Part shown: positions 6,702-15,015 of the stretch, in pieces
How the letters are laid out: the number at the start of each line of letters is the position of its first letter
Position numbering within the stretch: position 1 is the first letter of the stretch
Assembly: GCA_051648405.1 (NCBI GenBank)
Contig: JBOFFC010000088.1
Span: 1-20,908 of the forward strand
DNA: 20,908 bases
Direction: 5' to 3'
Origin: JBOFFC01 sp051648405
GTDB lineage: Bacteria > Planctomycetota > Planctomycetia > Pirellulales > Lacipirellulaceae
Notes under the pieces: model-generated
Told to the model about the DNA's origin: nothing
The model's input: the letters and a program-made list of their open reading frames with translations, nothing else
Database searches by the model: none
Translations under genes and position numbers: made by a program

Positions 6702-7898
6702 ATGTTCGAATCGATCGAAGCGGCGCCGCGTGACCCAATCCTGGGCCTGACCGACGCCTTCAAGGCCGACCCCAATCCGCAGAAGATCAACCTGGGGGTT
6801 GGCATCTACCAGGACGACAACGGGGAGACGCCGGTCCTAGGGACCGTCGTCGAGGCGACGCGACGCGTGGTCGCGGCAGAGAAGACCAAGAGCTACCTGC
6901 CGATCCCCGGCGCTCCGGCGTTCGGCGCGGCCGTCGAGCGGCTGCTCCTGGGGTCCGGTCACGAGGCGACCGAAGCGAAGCGCTTGAGCACGTCGCACAC
7001 CCCGGGGGGGACCGGCGCCCTGCGTGTCGTTGGCGACTTCCTCAAGCAGAACCTGCCGCGGGCAACGGTCTGGATGACCGACCCGACGTGGGCGAACCAC
7101 CCGGCGATCTTCGCCGCCGCCGGAGTGGCGACGAAGACGTTCCCGTACTTCGACAAAGGGACCAACGCGCTGGCCCTCGACGCGATGCTCGACGCCCTCC
7201 GCCGGGCCCCCGCGGGGGACGCCGTCCTGCTGCACGCCTGCTGTCACAACCCGACGGGGATCGACCCTACGCCCGAGGAATGGCGGCAGATCGCCGACGC
7301 AGTGCTCGACGCGGGGCTGCTGCCGGTCCTCGACTTCGCCTACCAAGGGTTCGCCGAAGGGATCGAGGCCGACACGGCCGGCCTACGCGAGTTCTGCCGA
7401 TCGGACGCCGAGCTCGTAGTCTGCGGGTCGTTCTCGAAGAACTTCGGCCTGTACCGCGAGCGTGTCGGCGCGGTGACGTTTGTGGCTGCGGACGCGGGCG
7501 CGTCGGGCCGCGTGCAGAGCCAGGTGAACCGGGCGATCCGCACGATCTACTCGAACCCGCCGGCGCACGGCGCGGCGGTCGTGCAGACGATCCTCGACGA
7601 CGCCGACCTCCGCACGCAGTGGGAGGGGGAAGTCGCCGCCATGCGGAACCGTATCAACGGCATGCGGCGCCTGTTCGTGCAGAAGCTGGCCGAGCACGGC
7701 GTGGGCGGGGATTACTCTTTCATCGAACGCCAACGGGGCATGTTCAGCTTCTCGGGGCTGCAGCCCGAGCACGTCGAGGCCCTCAAGCAGCGGCACGCGA
7801 TCTACGCCGTCGGCAACGGCCGGATCAACGTCGCGGGGATCACGACGGCGAACATCGACCGGCTCTGCGAGGCGATCGCGGCGGTCGTCGGTTCGTAG
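6702..7898 (+). CDS. aspC: Aspartate/aromatic amino acid aminotransferase (class I, PLP)
   Basis: It transfers the amino group between aspartate (or an aromatic amino acid) and 2-oxoglutarate, using pyridoxal phosphate in the cytoplasm. Seen, in 398 residues: the AspC/TyrB-type N-terminus M-F-E-x-I (1-5) and INLGVGIYQDD (29-39); the TPGGTGAL cofactor-phosphate region (100-107); ACCHNPTGIDPT (179-190); DFAYQGF (211-217), with Asp211 and Tyr214 contacting the cofactor; SFSKNFGLYRERVG (243-256), with the Schiff-base Lys246; and GRINVAGI (373-380), with Arg374 binding the substrate carboxylate. Length and motifs match the Ia subgroup (E. coli AspC/TyrB). Substrate preference between aspartate and aromatic amino acids cannot be read from the sequence. 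The ATG follows the heptamer array. The next gene on the strand starts 241 bases later from its own promoter. Confidence 0.93.
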   Translation: MFESIEAAPRDPILGLTDAFKADPNPQKINLGVGIYQDDNGETPVLGTVVEATRRVVAAEKTKSYLPIPGAPAFGAAVERLLLGSGHEATEAKRLSTSHTPGGTGALRVVGDFLKQNLPRATVWMTDPTWANHPAIFAAAGVATKTFPYFDKGTNALALDAMLDALRRAPAGDAVLLHACCHNPTGIDPTPEEWRQIADAVLDAGLLPVLDFAYQGFAEGIEADTAGLREFCRSDAELVVCGSFSKNFGLYRERVGAVTFVAADAGASGRVQSQVNRAIRTIYSNPPAHGAAVVQTILDDADLRTQWEGEVAAMRNRINGMRRLFVQKLAEHGVGGDYSFIERQRGMFSFSGLQPEHVEALKQRHAIYAVGNGRINVAGITTANIDRLCEAIAAVVGS

Positions 7899-7990
7899 GG
7901 GCGAGTCCAACGGAGGCCGGTCGCGGCGTTCGCTGGTTCAACCCGTGACGATTGGGGCGGTTGGGCCGCGGGTCTGCGAAGCTGGGAGAG

Positions 7991-8018
7991 TTGGCGGGGG
8001 GGAATCGCTGGATAGAAT
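7991..8018 (+). promoter_or_regulatory. Candidate promoter of the glucan gene block
   Basis: TTGGCG (7991-7996), 16 bases, then TAGAAT (8013-8018) form a good sigma-70-like pair; the -10 box matches five of six bases. It would drive glgA and the galT-family gene, with a leader of about 115 bases. The rest of the 241-base gap after the aminotransferase gene shows no gene or terminator hairpin. Confidence 0.45.
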
Positions 8019-8139
8019 CCGCCCTGAGGGTCGATCTAGGCAATCTAGGGAGAACGTGCGGGGCTCTCGCACTTCGCTCCGCTGAAAGAACGTCGCCTTC
8101 CCCCCGGCCCCGCTTCTCTCAACTCCCGACCAAAGCCCC

Positions 8140-9633
8140 GTGAACATCCTCTTCGCGACCACCGAGGCCGTGCCGTTCTGCAAGACCGGCGGACTGGGGG
8201 ACGTGTGCGGCTCGCTCCCCCTGGCGCTGGCCGCGCGCGGTCTGCGTCCGACGCTGATCATGCCCGGGTTCCGGCACGCCCTCGAATCGGGGCAGCGGAT
8301 CGAGCCGACCGGCGTGCGCTTCGAGTTGCAGATCGGCAGGAAGATGGTCGCCGGCGAGTACCTGCGGAGCACGCTCCCCGGGAGCGACGTCCCCGTGATC
8401 CTGGTCGAGCAGCACCACTACTTCAATCGCCCGCAACTATATCGCGAGCGCGACGAGGACTACCGGGACAACTGCGAGCGGTTCGTGTTCTTCAACCGCG
8501 CGGTGCTCGACGCGATCGAGCGGCTCGACCTGCGGCCCGACGTGCTGCACTGCCACGACTGGCCCACCGGCCTGCTGCCGGCATACCTCAAGACGACCCA
8601 CGCCGACGTCCCCGCGCTGGCCGGCGTGGCGTCGCTGTTCACGATCCACAACCTGGCCTACCAGGGGAACTTCTGGCACTGGGACATGGAGCTCACCGGC
8701 CTCGGCTGGGAGCACTTCAACTGGCAGCAGCTCGAGTTCTACGGCCAGCTCAACTTCCTGAAGTCGGGGCTCGTGTTCGCCGACCTCTTAAGCACCGTCA
8801 GCCCGCGCTACGCGGTCGAGATCCAAGACCCGCCGATGAGCTGCGGCATGGAGGGGGTCCTGCGCCAGCGCCGCGACGAGTTGTTCGGGATCCTCAACGG
8901 GGCCGACTACGACGTTTGGGACCCGGCGATCGACCCGCACATCGCGGCGAACTACTCGGCCGACGACTACGCGGTCGGCAAGCCGCTCTGCAAAGCCGCG
9001 CTACAGGCCGAGCTGGGCCTGGCGCAACGTCCCGACGCGCCGCTGCTGGCGAGCGTCGGGCGGCTCGCCGACCAAAAGGGCTTCGACCTGATCGCCGACG
9101 TGTTGCCGCGGCTAGCCAAGCAGTCCGACGCGCAGTGGGTCCTCCTGGGGACCGGCGACCAGCGCTACGAAGCGCTGCTGACGCGCCTCGCCAGCGAGCA
9201 CCCGGACCGCGTCGCCGTGCGGATCGGCTTCTCGAACGAGCTGGCGCACCGCATCGAGGCGGGCGCCGACATGTTCCTCATGCCAAGCCGCTACGAGCCT
9301 TGCGGGCTCAACCAACTGTACAGCCTGAAGTACGGCGCCGTGCCGATCGTCCGCGAGACGGGGGGCCTGGCCGACACCGTCACCAACGCGACCGACGCCA
9401 CGCTCGCCGCCGGCACGGCCAACGGGTTCTCGTTCGGCGACGCGTCGTCCTACGCGCTGCAGATGGCGATCGACCGCGCCTGCCGCGCTTACCACCAGCC
9501 GGAAACGTGGCGGCAACTGGTCACCACCGGCATGCGACAGGATTGGTCGTGGGACCGCAGCGCGGGGCTCTACACCGAGCTGTACGGCAAGGCAGCCAAC
9601 CGCGCGGCGCACCGCGCGCTCGCCTTCGCCTAA
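8140..9633 (+). CDS. glgA: Glycogen synthase (GT5, ADP-glucose dependent type)
   Basis: It elongates alpha-1,4-glucan from a nucleotide-sugar donor, ADP-glucose in most bacteria. Seen, in 497 residues: the N-terminal donor-binding motif KTGGLGD (15-21); HCHDWPTGLLPAY in the first Rossmann domain; FTIHNLAYQG; the second domain with SVGRLADQKGFDLI and LLGTGDQRYE; and the active-site block SRYEPCGLNQLYSLKYG followed by ETGGLADTV. These are the hallmarks of GT5 glycogen/starch synthases, and the length fits. The start is GTG 8140, because the conserved sequence begins immediately after it (N-I-L-F-A-T-T-E). The leader is pyrimidine-rich with no Shine-Dalgarno sequence. It heads a probable operon with the galT-family gene 32 bases downstream and a GH57 enzyme further on. 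Confidence 0.95.
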   Translation: MNILFATTEAVPFCKTGGLGDVCGSLPLALAARGLRPTLIMPGFRHALESGQRIEPTGVRFELQIGRKMVAGEYLRSTLPGSDVPVILVEQHHYFNRPQLYRERDEDYRDNCERFVFFNRAVLDAIERLDLRPDVLHCHDWPTGLLPAYLKTTHADVPALAGVASLFTIHNLAYQGNFWHWDMELTGLGWEHFNWQQLEFYGQLNFLKSGLVFADLLSTVSPRYAVEIQDPPMSCGMEGVLRQRRDELFGILNGADYDVWDPAIDPHIAANYSADDYAVGKPLCKAALQAELGLAQRPDAPLLASVGRLADQKGFDLIADVLPRLAKQSDAQWVLLGTGDQRYEALLTRLASEHPDRVAVRIGFSNELAHRIEAGADMFLMPSRYEPCGLNQLYSLKYGAVPIVRETGGLADTVTNATDATLAAGTANGFSFGDASSYALQMAIDRACRAYHQPETWRQLVTTGMRQDWSWDRSAGLYTELYGKAANRAAHRALAFA

Positions 9634-9655
9634 CGGCCGGGCGCTCCAGACTGCT

Positions 9656-9659
9656 AGGA
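9656..9659 (+). promoter_or_regulatory. Ribosome binding site supporting a TTG start
   Basis: AGGA at 9656-9659, followed by six bases and TTG at 9666, is a fitting Shine-Dalgarno spacing. No ATG or GTG precedes the conserved N-terminal S-E-W-R-D-E-P-L-T-G stretch. Confidence 0.5.
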
Positions 9660-9665
9660 AATCGA

Positions 9666-10559
9666 TTGAGCGAGTGGCGCGACGAACCGCTGACCGGCCG
9701 TCGGGTGCGCGTCGCCCGCGCTCGTGCCGAGCGCCCCAGCGACCTTCTTGATGGGGGAGTCCCCCCCGCGAGAGCCTGCCCGTTCTGCGCGGGCGCCGAG
9801 GGGATGACCCCCCCCGAGCTGAGCCGATTGCCCGACGACGCCGGCGGCTGGCGCGTGCGGGTGGTCCCGAATCGCTACCCGGCGCTCGACGGCCCCGACG
9901 GTTCGCAGGAGGTGATCGTCGAGGCGCCGCGTCACGCGCTGCGGTTCGCGGACCTCTCGCCCGACGAAGCGACGGCCGCCGTCGCGACCTGGGCGCAGCG
10001 GATCGCCCACCACCGCGATTCGGGTGAGTCGGCGTACACCGTGGTGTTCAAGAACGAGGGCGCCGCGGCGGGGGCCTCGCTGGGCCACGTTCACACGCAG
10101 CTCGTCACGCTGCGCGACCCGCCGCGCGGGCCGGCGCTCGCCGTGCCGCTGGGCCCCGGCGCGATCCGCGACCCGCTCGTCTTCGAGAGCCACGCGGCGG
10201 CCCCAGGACTCGTCGCGATGTCCTCCCCGGCGCCACGTTTCGCCTACGAGTGCTGGGTCGCCCCGCGCGACCCGCGGGCAGACTTCGCGGCGCTCGCCGA
10301 CGCCCCCGACGAGGCCGCCGGCGTCGCGAGGCTGCTGCGGCGCGTGATCGTCGCCGCGACGGGCGCCGCCGGCGCCGCCGGATTCAACCTGGTGGTCCAC
10401 ACGCCGGGACGCGACGACCCGCGGAGCGGCTGGCTGATCGAGGTCACGCCGCGCGTCGCGCAGGTCGCCGGGTTCGAGCTCGCGACCGGCCTGTGGATCA
10501 ACGTGGTTTCACCCGAAGCGGCTCGCGACCGCCTGGCGGAGATGGCGCGCGACGCGTGA
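9666..10559 (+). CDS. galT: GalT-family hexose-1-phosphate nucleotidylyltransferase
   Basis: Known: GalT moves UMP between UDP-glucose and galactose 1-phosphate through a uridylyl-histidine; relatives act on ADP-glucose. Seen, in 297 residues: EPLTGRRVRV at the N-terminus (7-16); the metal-site pair CPFC (38-41) with AGAEGMTPPE; RVVPNRYPAL (66-74); VFKNEGAAAGAS (127-138); the HxHxQ active site HVHTQ (141-145), where most GalTs read HPHxQ, with His143 as presumed nucleophile; and the C-terminal GFELATGLWINVV (269-281). It is a little shorter than typical GalT (about 330-350). The start is taken as TTG 9666; the frame stays open far upstream only because it overlaps glgA out of frame. Its position between glgA and a GH57 enzyme points to glucan or nucleotide-sugar turnover. 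UDP-galactose metabolism remains possible. Confidence 0.85.
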   Translation: MSEWRDEPLTGRRVRVARARAERPSDLLDGGVPPARACPFCAGAEGMTPPELSRLPDDAGGWRVRVVPNRYPALDGPDGSQEVIVEAPRHALRFADLSPDEATAAVATWAQRIAHHRDSGESAYTVVFKNEGAAAGASLGHVHTQLVTLRDPPRGPALAVPLGPGAIRDPLVFESHAAAPGLVAMSSPAPRFAYECWVAPRDPRADFAALADAPDEAAGVARLLRRVIVAATGAAGAAGFNLVVHTPGRDDPRSGWLIEVTPRVAQVAGFELATGLWINVVSPEAARDRLAEMARDA

Positions 10560-10691
10560 CCGGTCCGCGCGGAGGGCGCCCGTAATCTGCGAGGGTTCGG
10601 CAAACCGGACGGCTCGGGCGAACGCGCGAGGCCTTGCCGTTCGTGACGCGACCCGGGTTCCGGTTCTTCCACTCGGGGGGACGCAGACGCA

Positions 10692-10721
10692 TGGACGGGA
10701 CCCTCCGCGTTTCCGTAGGAT
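10692..10721 (+). promoter_or_regulatory. Candidate internal promoter before the GH57 gene
   Basis: Within the 274-base gap between the galT-family and GH57 genes, TGGACG (10692-10697), 18 bases and TAGGAT (10716-10721) match four of six bases each to the sigma-70 consensus. The gap holds no convincing gene: the frame open from 10720 adds only an Arg/Pro-rich extension to the GH57 protein. Confidence 0.3.
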
Positions 10722-10833
10722 GAGCGTCGCGCAAAGCAAGCGGCGCACACGCCGCCTGCGATCGCCTCGCCGCGCCGCGCCCCGGCAATCGACCCACCCC
10801 ACGCAAGCTCTCCGTCTCCCCAAGTCGCCCGCT

Positions 10834-13047
10834 ATGAGTCAACCGCTTCGGCTTGTGCTCGTCCTGCACAACCACCAACCGATCGGCAACTTCGACGGGG
10901 TCTGCGAGCAGGCGTACCAGGACAGCTACCTGCCGTTCCTGGACGTGTTCGAGCGCTACCACAACCTGCCGATCGGGCTGCACACCAGCGGCTCGCTAAT
11001 GGAGTGGCTCGCCGACAAGCACCCCGAGTACCTGCACCGGTTGGCGCGACTCGTGAGCGAGGGGCGGATCGAGGTCCTCGGGGGGCCGTTCTTCGAGCCG
11101 ATCCTGACGATGATCCCGTCGCGCGACCGGATCGGGCAGATCCGCCGCTACAGCGAGTGGCTTACCGAGCGCCTCGGCGCGAAGGTCCGCGGCATGTGGA
11201 TGCCCGAGCGCGTCTGGGAGCAGTCGCTCGCCAGCGACCTGGCCGACGCGGGGATGGAGTACACGATCCTCGACGACTTCCACTTTAAGAACGCCGGCTG
11301 GACCGAGGACGAGCTGCACGGCTACTACCTGACCGAGGAGGACACGCGGCTGCTGTCGGTCTTCCCGGGGAGCGAGAAGCTGCGCTACACGATCCCCTTC
11401 CAAGAGCCGCACGAGACGATCGACTACCTGCGGGGGGTCGCCGCTCGGCAGCCCGGCGCGATCGTGCTGTTTGGAGACGACGGCGAGAAGCTCGGCACCT
11501 GGCCGAATACGAAGGACCACGTCTACAAGCACGGCTGGCTGGTGCGGTTCTTTAATGCCCTCGATCAGAACCGCGACTGGCTCAAGGTGACGACCCCCAG
11601 CGAGGCGCTGGGGGCCGTCGGCCCGCTCGGCAAGATGTTCATCCCCGAGGGGAGCTACCGCGAGATGACCGAGTGGGCCCTCCCCGCTCGGCAACAGAAC
11701 CTGTTCCACGACGCGGCCCACGACCTGCAAGAGGCCGGCCGCTGGGAGCCGATCAAGCCGTTTGTCCGCGGCGGGTTCTGGCGGAACTTCAAGGCGCGGT
11801 ACCCGGAAACGGCCGACATGTACGCGCGGATGCAGATGGTCAGCCGCCGCCTGGCCGCCGTGCGCGACGAGGCCGCCGACCGACACCACGCCCCGCTCGA
11901 CGGCGCCGAAGCCCAGACGCTCGAAGACGCGACGATGGAGCTCTACCGCGGCCAGTGCAACTGCAGCTACTGGCACGGCGCGTTCGGCGGCGTGTACCTG
12001 CCGCACCTGCGGCACGCGGTCTACTCGCGCCTGATCTCGGCCGAGAACCTGCTCGACCGCTTCGAGGGGCGCGGCATCGAAGCGGGCGCCCCCGACTGGG
12101 TCGAGCTCGACGTCGATGACTACAACCTCGACGGCCGCCAGGAAGTCCGCCTGGCGTCGAACCGCCTCGTCGCGTTGCTCGCGCCCTCGGTCGGGGGCGA
12201 GCTGTACGGGCTCGACGTCCGCGCGATCCAGATGAACCTGGGCGCCACACTCGCCCGGCGCGAAGAGGCCTACCACCGCAAGGTCCTCGCCGGCCCCTCG
12301 GCAGCCGGGGGCGACGTCTCGAGCATCCACGACCTCGTGGTCTTCAAGCAGGAGGGCTTGGAGACGATGCTGCAGTACGACACGCGCCAGCGCAACAGCC
12401 TGGTCGATCACTTCTACGAGGGCACGGTGACCCCCGACGCCCTGCAACGCGGCGACGTGCGCGAGCTCGGCGACTTCGTCGGCGCCCATTACGAGGCCAA
12501 GCTGCGCCGCAAGCCCGAGCGCATGCAGGCCCAGTTCACGCGCGAGGGGTCCGTCGCCGGCCGCACCGTGCAGGTCACCAAGGGGGTGACGCTCGACGCA
12601 GGGGGCTCGACGCTCGAGATCGCGTACCTGCTCGAAGGCCTCAGCGACGCCCCGCTCCACTTCTCGACCGAGCTGAACCTCGCGGGCCTGCCGACCAACG
12701 CTTACGAGCGTTACTTCCACCGCGGCGACAACCAAGCGCTGGGGGACCTCGGCATGAAGCTCGACCTGCACGACGCCGACGAGCTCCACCTGGTCGATGG
12801 CTGGCTGGGGATCGACGTCGGCATCGCCGCCGACCGCCCGACGGGCTTCTGGACCTACCCGATCTCGACCGTCAGCCAGAGCGAAGGGGGCTTCGAGCTG
12901 GTGAACCAGTCGGTCGTCGTCCAGCCGCACTGGCGGGTCGTGGGGGACTCGAGCGGTCGCTGGAGCGTCACGCTGCGGCTGACGCTCGACACGTCGATGG
13001 CCGAGCAACGCGCGTCGGAACACCGTGCCGAGATGGCAGGGGTCTGA
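10834..13047 (+). CDS. GH57 4-alpha-glucanotransferase / alpha-amylase family enzyme
   Basis: Known: GH57 enzymes cleave or transfer alpha-1,4-glucans with retention. Seen, in 737 residues from ATG 10834: all five GH57 regions, namely HNHQP (12-16), GGPFFEPI (83-90), GMWMPERVW (120-128) with Glu125 as presumed nucleophile, LFGDDGEKLG (212-221) with the acid/base Asp in the DD pair (215-216), and EMTEWALP (277-284). The rest matches the two-part C-terminal region of Thermococcus-type 4-alpha-glucanotransferase: a helical linker (about 310-420) and a long beta-rich domain to the end. There is no signal peptide, so it is cytoplasmic. The size is somewhat above the archaeal enzyme (about 660). 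With glgA it suggests intracellular glycogen remodelling. Amylase versus transferase activity cannot be separated by eye. The leader is pyrimidine-rich. Confidence 0.9.
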   Translation: MSQPLRLVLVLHNHQPIGNFDGVCEQAYQDSYLPFLDVFERYHNLPIGLHTSGSLMEWLADKHPEYLHRLARLVSEGRIEVLGGPFFEPILTMIPSRDRIGQIRRYSEWLTERLGAKVRGMWMPERVWEQSLASDLADAGMEYTILDDFHFKNAGWTEDELHGYYLTEEDTRLLSVFPGSEKLRYTIPFQEPHETIDYLRGVAARQPGAIVLFGDDGEKLGTWPNTKDHVYKHGWLVRFFNALDQNRDWLKVTTPSEALGAVGPLGKMFIPEGSYREMTEWALPARQQNLFHDAAHDLQEAGRWEPIKPFVRGGFWRNFKARYPETADMYARMQMVSRRLAAVRDEAADRHHAPLDGAEAQTLEDATMELYRGQCNCSYWHGAFGGVYLPHLRHAVYSRLISAENLLDRFEGRGIEAGAPDWVELDVDDYNLDGRQEVRLASNRLVALLAPSVGGELYGLDVRAIQMNLGATLARREEAYHRKVLAGPSAAGGDVSSIHDLVVFKQEGLETMLQYDTRQRNSLVDHFYEGTVTPDALQRGDVRELGDFVGAHYEAKLRRKPERMQAQFTREGSVAGRTVQVTKGVTLDAGGSTLEIAYLLEGLSDAPLHFSTELNLAGLPTNAYERYFHRGDNQALGDLGMKLDLHDADELHLVDGWLGIDVGIAADRPTGFWTYPISTVSQSEGGFELVNQSVVVQPHWRVVGDSSGRWSVTLRLTLDTSMAEQRASEHRAEMAGV

Positions 13048-13066
13048 GGCTTACCCCCACCCTCGC

Positions 13067-14107
13067 TCACGGCGCGGGGCCGTACTCCTCGGTCAGGAAG
13101 CTCGACACGTCGGCCCAGCCGTCGGCGGCGGCGGCGAAGTCGGCCTTCATCGCCGTGACGGTCTTTGGCGTGCCGATCCGCGGCGGCGAATTCGAGTGGC
13201 GGTTCAGCGGGACGAACGCCCCGGGGCCATCGACCAGGCGGCACTCGACCATCGGCGTGAGCAGGAACTCGGCGAGCGCCTGCCCCCCGCGCGGCTCGGG
13301 GGACTTGTCGATCATCGCCACCACCTGCGGGACGAACAGCGTGCCGAGCGCGTCGTCGGGCGAGCCGGCCTCGGGCTGATCCGGATAAATCAGCTCGATC
13401 GGCGCCCCCTTCTCCTTCTCGAACATCGCGTCGTCGCTGTTCACCAGGCCGAGCCACAAGTCGCCGCGCGCGACGGCGGCCGCCACCTGCTTGCTTCCGG
13501 AGAGCACGCGACACGTGCGCTTCAGCTTCTTGAAGTACTCCTCGGCCCGCTCGGGCCCCCACGCCTTGAACAGGCAGGCGGAGTGCGTCGCGGAAGCCCC
13601 CGCGAGCGGGTGCGAGACGCCACACTTGTCGGTCCACTGCGGGTCGCTCAGCGCCTCGAGCGAGCGGGGCCAGCGGTCCTCCTTGAGGAGCTGCTTGTTC
13701 ACCACGATCACCCGCGCACGCAACGCGAAGCCGAACCAGGCATGGTCGGGCGAGCGCGAATCGGCGGGGTACTCGGCCTCGGCTTCGAGCAACTGCTTCC
13801 GCAGGACGCCGAGTCCTTCCAGCCGCAGCAGCTCCAGCGGGTCGTCGGTCCAGTAGAGGTCGCACTTGGGCTGCTCACGCTCGGCCGCCAGTCGCTCGGA
13901 GAGGCTCGCCGCGACGGCGCGGCCGGCCTGGTGCGTGGCGACGACCGGGACCCCCGTCTGCCGCGTGAAGGCGTCGAAGATCGGCTTGCCGACCTCTTCG
14001 GGGACCGTGGTGTAGACGACGACCTGCAGGGGGCGGGGGTCGGTGCACCCGGCGAGGGCCGCCAGCAAGAAGGCCAGCAGTGGGGCGAAGCGAACGGCGA
14101 GCGTCAT
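13067..14107 (-). CDS. ABC-transporter substrate-binding lipoprotein (iron/phosphonate-type)
   Basis: Seen: 346 residues. A short basic start and hydrophobic stretch (6-19) lead to a lipobox L-A-G-C with the lipidated Cys21. The mature part begins PLQVVVYTTVPEEVGKPI, then FTRQTGVPV (47-55) and DLYWTDDPLELLRL, the fold pattern of binding proteins for Fe(III), 2-aminoethylphosphonate or thiamine. SGSKQVAAAVARGDLWLGLVNSDDA is the typical hinge and ligand-side block. Known: such proteins deliver ligand to an inner-membrane permease/ATPase pair. No permease or ATPase gene is adjacent, so it is an orphan here or its partners lie elsewhere. The ligand cannot be named; the iron-binding Tyr pair of FbpA is not evident at the usual site. 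It converges on the GH57 gene with 19 bases between stops, and diverges from the hydrolase gene at 14259. Confidence 0.85.
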   Translation of the reverse strand: MTLAVRFAPLLAFLLAALAGCTDPRPLQVVVYTTVPEEVGKPIFDAFTRQTGVPVVATHQAGRAVAASLSERLAAEREQPKCDLYWTDDPLELLRLEGLGVLRKQLLEAEAEYPADSRSPDHAWFGFALRARVIVVNKQLLKEDRWPRSLEALSDPQWTDKCGVSHPLAGASATHSACLFKAWGPERAEEYFKKLKRTCRVLSGSKQVAAAVARGDLWLGLVNSDDAMFEKEKGAPIELIYPDQPEAGSPDDALGTLFVPQVVAMIDKSPEPRGGQALAEFLLTPMVECRLVDGPGAFVPLNRHSNSPPRIGTPKTVTAMKADFAAAADGWADVSSFLTEEYGPAP

Positions 14108-14136
14108 TGATTCTGCCGGGGTGGGTGTGCTAGGGT
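14107..14136 (+). promoter_or_regulatory. Candidate promoter of the MBL-fold hydrolase gene
   Basis: TTGATT (14107-14112), 18 bases and TAGGGT (14131-14136, preceded by TGC as in an extended -10) form a weak sigma-70-like pair in the 151-base divergent gap. The leader would carry a small hairpin, CCGCG/CGCGG at 14163-14177, and a C-rich stretch before the ATG. Confidence 0.3.
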
Positions 14137-14258
14137 CCGCTCAAAATAGCCGTTTCGCCGCCCCGCGATAACCGCGGCTTCCGCCGGGCGGAGCGTGCGA
14201 CCGCTCGTCCCAGCTCCTCGCCGAAGCCCGCCCCCGCCCCCCAGGCCCGCTGTCGATC

Positions 14259-14993
14259 ATGCGTGTGCTGCTGTTGGGCGCCGGCGGCTACCACCCCAGC
14301 GAGCGAAGGCACACGGCCTGCGTCCTGCTGCCAGAGCTCGGGCTGGTGCTCGACGCCGGCACCGCGGCGTTCCGCGTTCACGGCCGGGTCGAGACGCCCC
14401 GGCTCGACGTCGTCCTGACGCACGGGCACCTCGACCACGTCGTCGGGCTGACCTACTTGCTGGGCGTTTCGCGGGACGACGCCGAGGTAGAGGTCGTGGT
14501 GCACGCCTCGCGGGCGACGATCGCGGCCGTCGAGGGGCTGATGCTCGCCCCGCCGCTGTTCCCGGTGAACCCCGTCGGCGCGTTCGTGCCGATCGAGAGT
14601 GAGTTCACCCTCGCTTCGGGGGCCGTCGTCCGCACGTTCCCGCTCGATCACCCCGGCGGTTCGCTCGGCGTGCGCATCGACCACCGCGGCAAGTCGCTCG
14701 CCTACGTCACCGACACGCTCCCGTTGGGGGACGAGGCGCTGGGGGCGGTCACGGGCGTTGACCTGCTGCTGCACGAGGCGCCGTACGTCGAACGGCAGCG
14801 CGCACTCGCGACGCTCGCGGGGCACTCGACCGCGGGGGACGCCGGCCTCGCCGCCCGGCGCTGCGGCGCCAAACGCCTGTTGCTGGTGCACCTCGACCCC
14901 CGCGCCGCAGACGACGCGAGCCACCTCGCCGAAGCGGCGGCCGAGTTCCCAACCGTTCAGTTGGGGCACGACCTGCAAGAGCTCGTCGTGTGA
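14259..14993 (+). CDS. Metallo-beta-lactamase-fold hydrolase (RNase Z/lactonase-like)
   Basis: Seen: 244 residues with the two-metal site of the superfamily: DAGT (32-35), HGHLDH (55-60) supplying His55, His57, Asp59 and His60, His131 in PLDHPGG, Asp152 in YVTDT, and His211 in LVHLDPR. HEAPY (172-176) and GHSTAGDAG (188-196) match the RNase Z/ElaC-like branch, whose members cleave tRNA 3' trailers or act as phosphodiesterases. It is shorter than RNase Z (about 300) and lacks a visible exosite arm, so a general MBL-fold hydrolase is the safer name. The start ATG 14259 begins the first beta-strand directly. There is no signal peptide. Its stop lies 22 bases from the stop of the convergent monooxygenase gene. 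Confidence 0.85.
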   Translation: MRVLLLGAGGYHPSERRHTACVLLPELGLVLDAGTAAFRVHGRVETPRLDVVLTHGHLDHVVGLTYLLGVSRDDAEVEVVVHASRATIAAVEGLMLAPPLFPVNPVGAFVPIESEFTLASGAVVRTFPLDHPGGSLGVRIDHRGKSLAYVTDTLPLGDEALGAVTGVDLLLHEAPYVERQRALATLAGHSTAGDAGLAARRCGAKRLLLVHLDPRAADDASHLAEAAAEFPTVQLGHDLQELVV

Positions 14994-15015
14994 CGCGGGC
15001 GCCAAGCCGAAGACG

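Noticed and set aside
6491..6805. Longer start for inositol-phosphate synthase
   Set aside because: The extension overlaps the aminotransferase gene and the heptamer array. The Rossmann strand starts at the ATG at 6490.
8205..9665. In-frame upstream extension of the galT-family protein
   Set aside because: It overlaps glgA in another frame and gives an Arg/Pro/Ala-rich translation. The family N-terminus begins at the TTG at 9666.
10996..13023. Long minus-strand open frame (675 codons) opposite the GH57 gene
   Set aside because: The plus strand has all five GH57 motifs. The reverse frame is open only because of high G+C codon bias and has no family-like sequence.
13048..13066. Bidirectional terminator between the GH57 and binding-protein genes
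   Set aside because: The 19-base gap has no inverted repeat or T-run.
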